Assembly (NCBI RefSeq): GCF_033001325.1
Contig: NZ_CP133111.1
Location: 4,914,501 to 4,978,500 of the forward strand
Length of the DNA stretch: 64,000 nucleotides
Direction of reading: 5' to 3'
From: Rhodopseudomonas sp. BAL398
GTDB taxonomy: Bacteria > Pseudomonadota > Alphaproteobacteria > Rhizobiales > Xanthobacteraceae
This document shows positions 46,291 through 56,070 of the stretch, one piece after another (positions within the stretch are counted from its first letter, which is position 1; every line of letters begins with the position of its first letter). The notes beneath the pieces were generated by a model. That model had not been told where the DNA came from and ran no database searches. It saw nothing but the letters and a program-made list of their open reading frames with translations. Both the position numbers and the translations under genes were made by a program.

Positions 46291-47670
46291 TCACCGCACC
46301 GGCGCGAGCGTCACCTTCAGCCCGTCCTTCGGTTTCGGGATCGGCCACATCTGCCAGTCGGACTGATAGCCCGGCTCGAAGCTGACTTCGAGATTTTGCA
46401 GGAAGTGTCGGGCGAAGCATTTCGCCTGCATATAGGCGAAGTGCAGCCCGATGCACATATGGGCGCCGCCGCCAAACGGCACGAAGGCGAAGCGGTGGCG
46501 GTCGCGTTGCGCCTCGTCGGTAAAACGCAGCGGATCGAAGCGGTCGGGATCGGGCCAGATCTCCGGCATGTGATGGCTGAACAGCGGGTTGATCGCCACC
46601 AGCGTTCCGGCCGGAATCGCAAAGCCCTTGAAGCTGAAATCCCGGGTCGCCCGGCGCGGGATCGACGGCACCGGCGGGCGCAGCCGCATCGCTTCCTTGA
46701 ACGCCATCTCGGTCAGCGGCAGCGCCTCGAGTTGCTCGAACGCCATTGCCTCGCCGGGCGCGAGGCCGAGTGCGGCGATCTCGTCGCGTAGCCGCTGCTG
46801 CCATTGCGGATTGGCGGCCAGCGCGGCGACGAATGACGTCAGCGACGAGGTCAGCGTGTCGTGCGCCGCCATCATCAGGAAGCTCATATGGTCGACGATG
46901 TCCTTGGTCGACAGCAGCGCGCCGTCCTCGTGGGTGGCGCGGCACAATTGCGAGAACAGATCATCGCCGCCCCTGGCGCGGCGGATCGGAATCTGTTCGG
47001 AGAAATACGTCACGATCCGTTGGCGGCCGCGGACGCCGCGCGCCATCGCGGTGCCCGGCCAGGGCTTGCGGATCGGCGCCACCGAGGCCGCCACCATGTC
47101 GACAAAGGCGCGGGTGATGTCGTCGGTCTCGGCGCCGATTCCGGTGCCGAGAAACGAGGTGGCGGCGAGATCGAGCGTTAGCTGTTTCATCGCCGGATAG
47201 GCCAGCATCGCGCCGGGCTGGGCCTTCCACTGCGCCACCCGCCTGCCGATTCCGGCGTCGAGATCGGCGAGGTAGGAGTGCATCGGCCCGGCCTTGAACG
47301 CCACCGACAGCGCCCGGCGGTGCAGCCGGTGCTCCTCGAAATCCAGCATCATCAGCCCGCGCGGAAACAGCAGGCCGAGGATCGGGCCCCAGCCATGGGC
47401 CGAGGAAAACAGTTTTGAATTGTCGAACAGCACCAGCTCATTGGCTTCCGGGCCGAGCAGGGTGATGCTGGTCTCGCCCAGCACCCGGCTGCGATAGACC
47501 AGGCCGTAATTCGCCGCCATTTTCTCGACCTGGCCCTTGGGGTCGGCCAGCACCTCGAGCGTGCGGCCGATGATCGGCCAGCCTTCGTCGCCCGGAATAT
47601 GGGCCAGCGCGGCACGCTTCGGCGGCGCCAGACGGGAGACAAGTGACGAGTCCGCGATCGGTAGCGACAT
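46291..47670 (-). CDS. Cytochrome P450
   Basis: This 459-residue soluble P450 has the haem-thiolate motif FGGGAHMCIG, the ExxR of helix K (FKEAMRLRPP) and the I-helix oxygen-binding segment MMAAHDTLTS. It lacks an N-terminal anchor. The family cannot be assigned; it resembles the CYP120/CYP26-like soluble type (G-rich, GRTLEVLADP near the N-terminus). No ferredoxin gene is adjacent. Confidence 0.9.
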   Translation of the reverse strand: MSLPIADSSLVSRLAPPKRAALAHIPGDEGWPIIGRTLEVLADPKGQVEKMAANYGLVYRSRVLGETSITLLGPEANELVLFDNSKLFSSAHGWGPILGLLFPRGLMMLDFEEHRLHRRALSVAFKAGPMHSYLADLDAGIGRRVAQWKAQPGAMLAYPAMKQLTLDLAATSFLGTGIGAETDDITRAFVDMVAASVAPIRKPWPGTAMARGVRGRQRIVTYFSEQIPIRRARGGDDLFSQLCRATHEDGALLSTKDIVDHMSFLMMAAHDTLTSSLTSFVAALAANPQWQQRLRDEIAALGLAPGEAMAFEQLEALPLTEMAFKEAMRLRPPVPSIPRRATRDFSFKGFAIPAGTLVAINPLFSHHMPEIWPDPDRFDPLRFTDEAQRDRHRFAFVPFGGGAHMCIGLHFAYMQAKCFARHFLQNLEVSFEPGYQSDWQMWPIPKPKDGLKVTLAPVR

Positions 47671-47858
47671 CGGAGATCCTCGGCGTTTCCTGGGTCAGTG
47701 CGGCAGATTGTGGCTCGGGAGTGGGCTCTCGAGGCGGGCCGTCATTGCGGCAAGGTTGTCGCGTTCGGCGGTTTTTGGCAAGGCTGGATTGCTCACCGCG
47801 CCCCGTCAGGGGAATGCGCCAGGAGCCCCGGCCGCGACGCGCTGCCGCACAGCAACAT

Positions 47859-47888
47859 CTTGCGCAGCCACCGGTACAATCCCCATCT
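47859..47888 (+). promoter_or_regulatory. Candidate heat-shock (RpoH) promoter of htpX
   Basis: CTTGCGC (47859-47865) and CCCCATCT (47881-47888) match the sigma-32 -35 and -10 elements with a 15-base spacer, about 45 bases before the htpX start. htpX is a known heat-shock gene, which supports the call. Confidence 0.6.
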
Positions 47889-47933
47889 TGAGCGCAGCGC
47901 CGCGCGCCAGTGTTGCGCGGGCAGGAGAGGATG

Positions 47934-48887
47934 ATGAGCTACTTCAAGACTGCGATGCTGCTGGCCGGCATGACCGCATTGTTCATGGGCGTCGGCTATC
48001 TGATCGGCGGCGCGTCGGGCGCCACTATCGCGCTGGTGGTCGCCGCCGGCATGAACCTGTTCACCTATTGGAATTCCGACCGGATGGTGCTGTCGATGTA
48101 CGGCGCCCAGGAGGTCGATGCCCGCAACGCGCCGGAGCTCCATCAATTGGTCGCCGAACTGGCCGGCCGCGCGCAATTGCCGATGCCGCGGGTGTTCATC
48201 ATGGACAATCCGCAGCCCAACGCCTTCGCCACCGGCCGCAACCCGGAAAACGCCGCGGTCGCGGTCACCACCGGCCTGATGCAATCGCTGAGCCGCGAGG
48301 AACTCGCCGGCGTGATCGCGCATGAACTGGCCCATGTGAAGAACCACGACACTTTGCTGATGACCATCACCGCCACCATCGCCGGCGCGATCTCGATGGT
48401 CGCACAATTCGGCATGTTCTTCGGCGGCAACCGCAATAATGGCCCCGGCCTGATCGGCTCGCTGGCGCTGATGATCCTGGCGCCGCTCGGCGCCATGCTG
48501 GTGCAGATGGCGATCAGCCGGACCCGCGAATACGCCGCCGACGAAATGGGCGCGCGGATCTGCGGCCAGCCCGCCTGGCTCGCCTCGGCGTTGGCCAAGA
48601 TCGACAATGCCGCGCATCAGATTCCTAACGCCGACGCCGAACACGCCCCGGCCACCGCGCATATGTTCATCATCAATCCGCTGTCGGGGCAGGGCATGGA
48701 CAATCTGTTCGCGACCCATCCCTCGACCGAGAACCGGATCGCGGCGTTGCAGCGGCTGGGCGGCGAATTTGCTCCGCTGGCGCCGTCGCGCCCGGTGACG
48801 AGCGTGCCGCCGCGCGGCCCGTGGAGCGGCCAGCCGCGTTCGCGCGGCGTTCCGTCGCGCGGTGCACCGCGCGGCCCGTGGGGCTGA
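47934..48887 (+). CDS. htpX: HtpX, membrane zinc metalloprotease
   Basis: HtpX degrades misfolded inner-membrane proteins. The 317-residue protein has N-terminal membrane helices, the zinc motif HELAH (130-134) with the third ligand Glu in [10 protein letters not shown], and further helices between. It ends in a Pro/Arg/Gly tail with repeated RGPW words. ATG 47934 is best spaced from AGGAG (47923-47927); ATG 47931 is adjacent. A sigma-32-like promoter lies upstream. Confidence 0.93.
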   Translation: MSYFKTAMLLAGMTALFMGVGYLIGGASGATIALVVAAGMNLFTYWNSDRMVLSMYGAQEVDARNAPELHQLVAELAGRAQLPMPRVFIMDNPQPNAFATGRNPENAAVAVTTGLMQSLSREELAGVIAHELAHVKNHDTLLMTITATIAGAISMVAQFGMFFGGNRNNGPGLIGSLALMILAPLGAMLVQMAISRTREYAADEMGARICGQPAWLASALAKIDNAAHQIPNADAEHAPATAHMFIINPLSGQGMDNLFATHPSTENRIAALQRLGGEFAPLAPSRPVTSVPPRGPWSGQPRSRGVPSRGAPRGPWG

Positions 48888-49220
48888 GCGCTGCTAGCTA
48901 CAGCTCCCGGCGGATTCCGGAAAAGAACGCGAAGGTCCCGATCCTGATATGGCTGTCGAGCCGGGACCTTCTCGTCGGTCCGCCGTCCGTCGCGACGGCG
49001 CGGCTCGGTTCACATCCATTGCGGATTGACAGTCCGGCGCGTCCCCGCCCAAACTGTGCCCGCCTTGCTGTTTTCGATTGCCGACGGCCATAAGCATTAT
49101 TTCCTGATCACATTCTATTAGGTCACACCGCCAGACCGTAACTACCAGCAAGGTCATCGACGCAATGACGGGAAGCTGTGACCGCTGAGCGGTCGCGCCA
49201 AACGCTCAGGGTCCATCGCC
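48888..49220. other. Intergenic region between htpX and the MFS gene
   Basis: About 330 bases contain the htpX hairpin at its beginning and presumably the MFS promoter. I see no gene, repeat or clear operator in the rest. Confidence 0.4.
48931..48971 (+). terminator. Hairpin after htpX
   Basis: GAAGGTCCCG (48931-48940) pairs with CGGGACCTTC (48962-48971) around a 21-base loop, 43 bases after the htpX stop. Confidence 0.45.
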
Positions 49221-50636
49221 ATGCATCAGGCCGTTGCCGCCACCGTCGCGCCGTCGCATCGCTGGCGGGTGCTGGCGATCGTGGTCGCGGCCCAGTTCAT
49301 GTTCGGGGTCGATACTTTCATCGTCAACGTCGCGATCCCGACCATCGCAGCGGAACTGCAAGCCAGCTCGTCACAGCTCGAGGCGGTGGTGGCGATCTAT
49401 CTGATCGGCTACGCGACGCTGATCGTCACCGGCGGCCGGCTCGGAGATATCTACGGCGCCAAGAATGTGTTTCTGGCCGGCGTGCTCGGCTTCACTTTGA
49501 CCTCGCTGTGGTGCGCGCTGGCACGGTCCGGCGCCGAGCTGATCCTGGCGCGGCTGGCGCAGGGCACCACCGCAGCTCTGATGGTGCCGCAGGTGCTGGC
49601 GACCATCCATGTGCTGTTCGCCGATTCCGCCCGTGCCCGCGCCTTCGGCATCTATGGCATCGTGCTGGGCCTGGCCGGCGCCGCCGGCTTTGCGCTGGGC
49701 GGCGTTCTGGTCACGCTGGATCTGGCGGGGCTGGGCTGGCGCGCGATCTTTCTGGTCAATGTCCCGGTCGGGCTGGTCATCATCACGGCCGCCTGGCGGG
49801 TGATGCCGGCGGTGCCGCGCCGGCCCGGCACCCGGCTCGATCTGCCCGGCGCGCTGATCCTGTTTTGCGGGTTGCTCGGCGTGATCGGCCCGCTGTTGTT
49901 CGGCCGTGACCTGGGCTGGTCGGTCTGGGTCTGGGTGATCATGGCGATCGGTGTGGCGATCATCGCCGCTTTCCTGCGCTATGAGCGGCTGGTGGCGGCG
50001 CGGGGCGGCATGCCGCTGATCGATCTCGCGCTGCTCGCCGATACCGCCTTCATCCGCGGCCTCGGCTCGGTGTTCTGCTTCTTCTTCGCCAATCTAGCGT
50101 TCTATCTGGTGATGACCCTGTATATGCAGACCGCGCTGCGGATTCCGCCGCTGCAGGCCGGTCTGGCCTTCATGCCGCTGGCTTTGGCGTTCGTGCTGGC
50201 TTCGCGGCACAGCGGCGCGCGGGCCCGGCATCGCGGCACGCTGGTGCTGATCGAGGGCTGCGTGCTGCAGATCCTGGGCCTCGCCGCGGTCGCGGCGACG
50301 CTGGCCACCATCGCTGCGCCGTCGGCCTTTGTGGTGGCGCTGCCGTTGATGGTGTTCGGCTACGGTCAGGGGCTGGTGATGGCGCCGCTTTCCGGCGCCG
50401 TGCTGTCGCGCGTGCATGCGGGCAGTGCCGGTTCGGGGTCCGGTCTGTATGGCACCACCACACAGATTTCCAGCGCCGCCGGCGTCGCCGCCATCGGGTC
50501 GATCTATTTCGCGACCGAGCGGATACGCGACGCGCCGGCCGCGCTCGATCTGGCGCTGGCGCTGATCGCGCTGTCGATTGCCGGCAGCATCGGATTCCTG
50601 CTGTGGATGCGCCGCGCCGCGCCGGCCCCGCAGTAG
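49221..50636 (+). CDS. MFS drug-efflux transporter (DHA2-like)
   Basis: This 471-residue inner-membrane transporter has 14 predicted helices. The motif A loop GGRLGDIYGAKN between helices 2 and 3 and the DHA2-type N-terminal FMFGVDTFIVNVAIPTI (motif D1) are visible. It probably exports drugs or other small molecules using the proton gradient; no regulator is adjacent. It is convergent with the aminotransferase gene. Confidence 0.87.
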   Translation: MHQAVAATVAPSHRWRVLAIVVAAQFMFGVDTFIVNVAIPTIAAELQASSSQLEAVVAIYLIGYATLIVTGGRLGDIYGAKNVFLAGVLGFTLTSLWCALARSGAELILARLAQGTTAALMVPQVLATIHVLFADSARARAFGIYGIVLGLAGAAGFALGGVLVTLDLAGLGWRAIFLVNVPVGLVIITAAWRVMPAVPRRPGTRLDLPGALILFCGLLGVIGPLLFGRDLGWSVWVWVIMAIGVAIIAAFLRYERLVAARGGMPLIDLALLADTAFIRGLGSVFCFFFANLAFYLVMTLYMQTALRIPPLQAGLAFMPLALAFVLASRHSGARARHRGTLVLIEGCVLQILGLAAVAATLATIAAPSAFVVALPLMVFGYGQGLVMAPLSGAVLSRVHAGSAGSGSGLYGTTTQISSAAGVAAIGSIYFATERIRDAPAALDLALALIALSIAGSIGFLLWMRRAAPAPQ

Positions 50637-50656
50637 CGAGGTCGGGCGGAGCTGGG

Positions 50657-51844
50657 TCAGGCCGGCACGTTGTTGCCCAGATAGTCGATCGCCGCCGTGG
50701 CGCCGCCCTTGCCATGCGGAATTTGCAGCGCGGTGAGCCCGACCTCGATGACGCCGAGCGTGCCCAGCACCATCGGGGCGTTGACGTGGCCCATATGGGC
50801 GATCCGGAACGCCTGGCCGGACAGGTCGCCGATCCCGACGCCCAGCACGACGCCGCATTGGTCCTTGCAGTAGCGCTGCAATGCGCCGGAATCAAAACCC
50901 TCGGCAACCAGCACCGTGGTGACGGTGTCGGAGCGCTCGCTGGCGTCCTCGATATTGAAGCTCAGCACCTGGCCCTCGGCCCAGACCGAAACCGCGCGGC
51001 GCACCGCTTCGGCGAGCAGGCGATGACGCAGGAACACATTGTCGAGCCCTTCGGCGAACAGCATGTCGAACGCCTTGCGCAGCGCGAACAACAGATGCAC
51101 CGGCGCGGTGCCGGCATATTTCTGATAGTGCTCGGGGCCCTCGCGCTGGGTCCAGTCCCAATATGGCGTGCGCAGCCCGGCGTTCCTGTGGACTTCGCGG
51201 GCGCGATCATTGACCGCGACGAAGCCGAGGCCGGGCGGCGACATCAGCCCCTTCTGCGAGCCCGACATCGCAACGTCGATGCCCCAGGCGTCCATCTCGA
51301 ACGGCATGCAGCCGAGCGAGGCCACCGCGTCGACCATGAACAGCGCCGGATGGCCGGCCGCCTTGATCGCCTGGCCGATCGCCGCGATGTCGTTGCGCAC
51401 GCCGGAGGCGGTATCGACCTGCACCACGAGAATCGCCTTGATGGCGTGCTGGGTGTCGCGCCGCAGCCGGGCCTCGACCTCGGCGGGGCGCACGGCGCGG
51501 CGGTAACTGCCTTGCAGCACCTCGACCTCGGCGCCCATCGCCGCCGCCGCGCTGCCCCAGCCCATCGCGAAGCGGCCGCTTTCCAGCACCAGCACCTTGT
51601 CGCCACGCGACAGCACATTGCTGAGCACGGCCTCCCAGGCGCCATGGCCGTTGGCGATATAGATGTAGGACCGGCCCTTGGTGGCGAACAGCGTGCTGAG
51701 ATCGCGATGCAGGCTGTCGGACAGCTCCACCATGGCGTCGGAATAGATGTCGAGCGCGGGGCGATGCATCGCCTGCAGCACTTCGTCGGGCATCGTGGTG
51801 GGCCCGGGAATGGCGAGGAATTCCCGCCCGGCGCGAACGACCAT
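50657..51844 (-). CDS. Class V aminotransferase, serine/alanine-glyoxylate type
   Basis: This 395-residue PLP enzyme has the N-terminal LAIPGPTTMP, the helix NGHGAWEAVLSNVL and the PLP lysine Lys198 in SGSQKGL. These features fit the serine-glyoxylate / alanine-glyoxylate aminotransferase group, which removes glyoxylate, relevant to glycolate made by RuBisCO oxygenation. Aspartate-like or purine-catabolic relatives are possible. ATG 51844 follows AAGGAAA; upstream starts are weaker. Confidence 0.85.
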   Translation of the reverse strand: MVVRAGREFLAIPGPTTMPDEVLQAMHRPALDIYSDAMVELSDSLHRDLSTLFATKGRSYIYIANGHGAWEAVLSNVLSRGDKVLVLESGRFAMGWGSAAAAMGAEVEVLQGSYRRAVRPAEVEARLRRDTQHAIKAILVVQVDTASGVRNDIAAIGQAIKAAGHPALFMVDAVASLGCMPFEMDAWGIDVAMSGSQKGLMSPPGLGFVAVNDRAREVHRNAGLRTPYWDWTQREGPEHYQKYAGTAPVHLLFALRKAFDMLFAEGLDNVFLRHRLLAEAVRRAVSVWAEGQVLSFNIEDASERSDTVTTVLVAEGFDSGALQRYCKDQCGVVLGVGIGDLSGQAFRIAHMGHVNAPMVLGTLGVIEVGLTALQIPHGKGGATAAIDYLGNNVPA

Positions 51845-51973
51845 TGATGGTTTCCTTGGCTTGCTGTTCGATGGGAGTGTCATGCTGGCATGGCGGCGCG
51901 CCCGATTGAAGCACGCCGGCACGATGGATGCAGCCTGCGCGGATGTATTGCAAGCCGTCGGTCGACCAGCCGC

Positions 51974-52699
51974 CTAGCGTCTGGTCTCGCGGCAACCGGC
52001 GGCTTCGGCCTCTTCCACCGAACAGAACCAGCGGGTGCCCTTGCTGATCTTCATCTTGATCTTGGCATACCAGCGGCTGGTCGGCTTGTGATAGATGCAG
52101 TGTCCGGAGCGGTTGACATTGCCCTTGATGGTGCATTCCGGCGACGGCGCGATCGGCCCCGATGCCGAGGCCAACAGGATCGCGTTGGCGCTGGCCGGGA
52201 CCTTGGCGGCGCCCAGAATGGTGGTCTTCTTGTTGCGGACGCGCCAGTCCCAGGGCGCGATGAAGGCGCCTTGCCACATCCCCAATTTGGCGGCGCGCGC
52301 GGCTTTCTGATCGGCATCATACAGATGGGAGAGCCGGGCGACGGCCAGCGCCCAGCCGTTCTTGACCATCCATTGCTGGATGTCCTCGCCGTCGACCTCG
52401 CATTTGGCGATCGAACGCCCAAACTTGTCGGCCCGCAGCGTGTGGCAGCTCCAGCTTTTGGCGCCGACATGCTGCGCCAAGGCGTCGCGCGCGGCCACGC
52501 CGCAGGTCCAGCGCTCGCCCTTCGGATTGAGGCAAAGCTGATCCCGCGACGGCGCGTCGATGCCGGCCAGGCGAATTTTGGTGCTGCCGATCAGCACGTG
52601 ATCGCCATCGCGCAGCTTGGGAATGCCGGTGATGTCGGCGGCGTTGGCGGTTGCGGGCAACAGCAAGACCGCAAGAGCGAGAACAAAGTGCTTCAACAT
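51974..52699 (-). CDS. Exported thermonuclease-family protein
   Basis: This 241-residue protein has a signal peptide (1-21, ending ANA-A) and a staphylococcal-nuclease-like domain with the active-site patterns RLAGIDAPS and DKFGRSIAKC. The C-terminal 50 residues carry several Cys and the motif FCSVEEAEAAGCR, a small added domain seen in alphaproteobacterial relatives. It is predicted periplasmic. The upstream open frame is not translated protein. Confidence 0.83.
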   Translation of the reverse strand: MLKHFVLALAVLLLPATANAADITGIPKLRDGDHVLIGSTKIRLAGIDAPSRDQLCLNPKGERWTCGVAARDALAQHVGAKSWSCHTLRADKFGRSIAKCEVDGEDIQQWMVKNGWALAVARLSHLYDADQKAARAAKLGMWQGAFIAPWDWRVRNKKTTILGAAKVPASANAILLASASGPIAPSPECTIKGNVNRSGHCIYHKPTSRWYAKIKMKISKGTRWFCSVEEAEAAGCRETRR

Positions 52700-52833
52700 G
52701 GGCGGCCCATTCAGCAAAACACCGACTCGGTCGCGGTAAATGCGCAGTGAGCAGGTGCTGCGATTGTGGTGTGAATTTGACCCCTGCGCCAGCGCCGTTT
52801 TGCGCCTTGCTTCACCTTCGCGCGAGACCGGCT

Positions 52834-54573
52834 TTAAGCCGCGGCGGAGCGCTGCGCGATCGTCTTGCGCGCCAGCGCCAGGCCCATCAGCACGAAGGCC
52901 GAGGTCACCTCGGGCCCGCCGACCAGGATCCGGGTCGGGGTCTTCATCTTGTTCCACTCATAGGCCTTGAACGGGCCGTGTCGTCCGCCTTCGCCCAACG
53001 CATTGAGGATGCAATGCAGCGCCGGAACGATAGAGGTCAGTTCGGCGCCGAGATGGCCCAACGCGATCAGCGCCAAAGCGGCGTCGAATGCGTTCATCTC
53101 GGCCGGAACCATCTCGTCCTGCACATAGCCGAGCACCTTGCCGCGCATGGTTTCAAAGTGCCCCTCGGGGTCGATCGCCTGCTGGGCCGGTTCGGGCAGC
53201 GCGCGGAACGCGGCGTAGCAGCGGCCGAAATAGGCGCAATACAATTCCGGCAGGTAGTAGATATGGGATTTCGGATCGGCGAAGGCGCCGCTGATCACCA
53301 GCCGCAGCTGAAACTCGACGATCCGCCGCACCGTATCCAGCCGCTTCGGCGTCTCGAGGATCTGCCAGCGCCCGCAATTGCGGAAGCTGACCTCGAGCAC
53401 GTCGAGATTGAGCGTCGGGTCGAGGTCGTTGCCGAACGGCCGGTCGCCGGCCAGATTGTCGATCCAGGTGACGATGGCGCCGTCATAGTCGAGATGGTCG
53501 TTGAGCGGCACGCTGACCAGCGGCTCGTTGGCGCCGGCGCGGATCTGATAGCCGGCGTAGAAGTCGATCAGCGGCTGATCCAGCATCGGGTCGGGCGAGC
53601 CGGCCTGGGTCGCCGCGGAAATCGAACAGGCCGTCGTGTCGCAATCGGGCACATAGACACCGAAGCCGAGGTTGTGCTTGACCCGCGTGAAGAACCGGCT
53701 GAAGCGCGGATGCGGCGGCGGCGCCAGCGCGGTGACGACGTTGAAGCGGCTGCCATCGGCGCCGCGCACGCTCTCGCGGCTGACGTTCAAACAGAAGTCG
53801 ATCATGTCGGCGATGGTCCGGCGCGACGCCGCTACGTCATCGGGCGATGCCAGTCCGGTGTCGATATAGCCGAGCAGCGCCTCGACGAAAAACGCGTCGT
53901 AATAGGCCGAGCGGTGCCGAATCTGCATCGGCTGCCACATCGGCTCGGCGATCCCGGCCCAGGGCGGATTGATCAGCTCGCCTGCGGGCGAGCGGGCGAT
54001 GAATACCCGCGCCAGATTAAATAACAGCGTCGAATTCTTGTAACTTCGCGCATTGAGCCCGGTCAGCGCCGTCAGGAAATCGCGGCCGTGGATATCGGGA
54101 TCGCCGATCAGGTTGAACCCCGCATAGGCCGGCAAGAAGCCGTTGCGCTCAAAGGATCGCAGCAGATGGTCGCCGCAGGCGCGGATCGCGCTATCGATAT
54201 CGGCCGGGCGCGGCATCCGCGTCGGCATCGCGGCCGGCCGCGGGCGGGGATGTTGCAGCTGCACGGTGTCGAGCAGCTCGGCGACAGGCTTGCCGATCTC
54301 GGCCCAATCCGGGTTCTCGTCGTGGCAGGCGCGGGCCAGGGCGTCGCGCAGTGCGCGGAATTTGATCGGGTCGCGCAGTTCCGGCAATCCGGCGCGTCGC
54401 AACAACGGGCGCAGCGCCGGATTGCCGAGCGCGGTCTTGTAGAATGTCGCAATGTGCGGATCGCCGCCCTTGCGACCCAGAAACACCGGGTCACAAATGT
54501 CGTAGAGCGACGGGCCTTGCTTGTTGGCGGTCAGCGCACGATACGCAGCGCTGGCCATATGGCGAACATTCAT
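52834..54573 (-). CDS. Unidentified 579-residue protein
   Basis: I do not recognise a family. The protein is soluble, without signal peptide or membrane segments, and largely helical. It has repeated Asp-rich helix ends (DHLDYDGAIVTW, GNDLDPTLNLDV) and Tyr/Phe/Cys-rich helices (YLPELYCAYFGRCY), with about six Cys overall. The helical, Asp- and aromatic-rich pattern recalls alpha-toroid proteins, which is only an impression. ATG 54573 is followed by NVRHMASAAYRAL; ATG 54558 is an alternative. Codon use is like its neighbours. Confidence 0.75.
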   Translation of the reverse strand: MNVRHMASAAYRALTANKQGPSLYDICDPVFLGRKGGDPHIATFYKTALGNPALRPLLRRAGLPELRDPIKFRALRDALARACHDENPDWAEIGKPVAELLDTVQLQHPRPRPAAMPTRMPRPADIDSAIRACGDHLLRSFERNGFLPAYAGFNLIGDPDIHGRDFLTALTGLNARSYKNSTLLFNLARVFIARSPAGELINPPWAGIAEPMWQPMQIRHRSAYYDAFFVEALLGYIDTGLASPDDVAASRRTIADMIDFCLNVSRESVRGADGSRFNVVTALAPPPHPRFSRFFTRVKHNLGFGVYVPDCDTTACSISAATQAGSPDPMLDQPLIDFYAGYQIRAGANEPLVSVPLNDHLDYDGAIVTWIDNLAGDRPFGNDLDPTLNLDVLEVSFRNCGRWQILETPKRLDTVRRIVEFQLRLVISGAFADPKSHIYYLPELYCAYFGRCYAAFRALPEPAQQAIDPEGHFETMRGKVLGYVQDEMVPAEMNAFDAALALIALGHLGAELTSIVPALHCILNALGEGGRHGPFKAYEWNKMKTPTRILVGGPEVTSAFVLMGLALARKTIAQRSAAA

Positions 54574-55172
54574 GGGACTCTTTCCGCACGCTCTGGTCGT
54601 ACGTCCCGAGCCCGGCCATATCGCTGCCCTGCCCCCGACCTGCAACCGATCGAAAATTCGCACGGGCCGCGGCGGAATACAAATGTGCGAAAGGTCACGG
54701 CGGGCGGTCGGAGCCAGGATCAGGATTTGCGCCACATGCCCGCACTCAGCAAGGCGCGCAAAGGGCAAGCAGCGCAGAGGGAGAGCGTCATGATCCGTCG
54801 GCAAGCCAGATTCGAACCCAAGTCGATTGTGCTGTGGCTGTTGCGTCCGCCATGGCTGGTTGCATGTTTGTCAGCCATGCAGCCGTCGCGGAGCGGCTCC
54901 GGGATCCGGTCCAGCAAGGCCACGCAACCACGCCATCCTGCCATTGCGGGCATTTCCGCGCCTTCAGCCAAGCCAAAGCGCCGCCGGAACCCGGTTCCCA
55001 AGGCTGTTCGGCCAATAATCGACCGGCTTGCCTGCCGGATGGTGGCACGGTAATCCTTTTTTATGGTGCGATGCCGCAAAACCAGCGCAATTGACTTGCA
55101 CTGGATTGCCAACCCCAAAAACCTGACAGGCTTTGACGCGCCGAAGGCTCGCGTCGCAAGGAACTACTGACG
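54574..55172. other. Intergenic region of about 600 bases
   Basis: The region between the unidentified protein (minus) and the caspase-fold gene (plus) has open frames on both strands but none with good sense content and start signals. A segment at about 54690-54790 reads as Cys- and Arg-rich on the plus strand and could be a degraded gene. I see no tRNA or repeat. Confidence 0.4.
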
Positions 55173-56039
55173 ATGAACATGCGCCAGTTTGGCATTTCCC
55201 GCCGTTCGCTCACCACCGCGGCCGCGCTGGTCGGGTTGGTGTCGCTTGGGCTCGGCGCCCATGCGGCGCTGAACAAGCGCGCGCTTGATGCCGCCAAGGC
55301 GGCCGAGGCCGCCGCGATCAGCAGCACCGAACCCAAGGCGGCCCGGCTCGCCCTGGTGATTGGCAACGGTCACTACCCTGATGCCGGCCAACCGCTGAGT
55401 CAGTCGATCAACGACGCGCGGGCGCTGACCGGCGCCTTGCGCCACGAAGGCTTTGACGTCGACGTCGTCGAAGACGCCACCAAGGAAGACATGGCGCGCG
55501 CGGTGGATCGGCTGAAATCCAGGATCAGGCCGGATTCGGTGGTGATGCTGTTCTTCGGCGGATTCGGGATCCAGTCCGGCCGCGAGAGCTATATGATTCC
55601 GGTCGATGCGACGATCTGGAACGAGCGCGATGTGCGCCGCAACGGGATCAGCATCGAGTCGGTTCTGGGGACGATCAAGGAGCGCGGGGCCCAGGTCAAG
55701 CTGGCGGTGATCGACGCGTCGCGACGCAATCCCTATGAGCGCCGTTTCCGGTCGTTTTCCCATGGGCTGGCGCCGATCGATGCGGCGGACAATGCGCTGG
55801 TGATTTCCTCGGACACGCCCGGCAAGGTCGCTGACGATGCCGAGGGCCAGAACAGCCTGCTGGTCAGCGAGTTGCTCAAATCGATTTCGTCGCCGACCAT
55901 CGGCGCCGAAGCCCTGTTCAACAAGACTCGTCTCGCGGTGTCACGGGCCTCCGACGGCCGGCAGGTCCCGTCGGTTTCGTCATCGCTGGTCGACGATGTG
56001 GCGCTCGGCGAGCCCGCGACGCCGAAGGCCGGCGGCTGA
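55173..56039 (+). CDS. Caspase-fold (peptidase C14) protein without catalytic dyad
   Basis: This 288-residue exported protein has a twin-arginine signal (ISRRSLT, hydrophobic core to about 32). The p20-like caspase domain starts at ARLALVIGNGHYP and includes SINDARALTGALRHEGFDV. In active enzymes the histidine motif reads SGHG and the cysteine motif DACR; here they read GGFG (129-132, Phe131) and DASR (181-184, Ser183). Both catalytic residues are gone, so it is predicted to be a non-peptidase, perhaps a binding or scaffold protein. Confidence 0.82.
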   Translation: MNMRQFGISRRSLTTAAALVGLVSLGLGAHAALNKRALDAAKAAEAAAISSTEPKAARLALVIGNGHYPDAGQPLSQSINDARALTGALRHEGFDVDVVEDATKEDMARAVDRLKSRIRPDSVVMLFFGGFGIQSGRESYMIPVDATIWNERDVRRNGISIESVLGTIKERGAQVKLAVIDASRRNPYERRFRSFSHGLAPIDAADNALVISSDTPGKVADDAEGQNSLLVSELLKSISSPTIGAEALFNKTRLAVSRASDGRQVPSVSSSLVDDVALGEPATPKAGG

Positions 56040-56070
56040 AGCCACCAGCCTGCCTCGGCCGCCCCGCGCC

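Noticed and set aside
54800-54830. TTCGAACCC resembling the T-loop of a tRNA
   Set aside because: No matching acceptor, D or anticodon stems around it.
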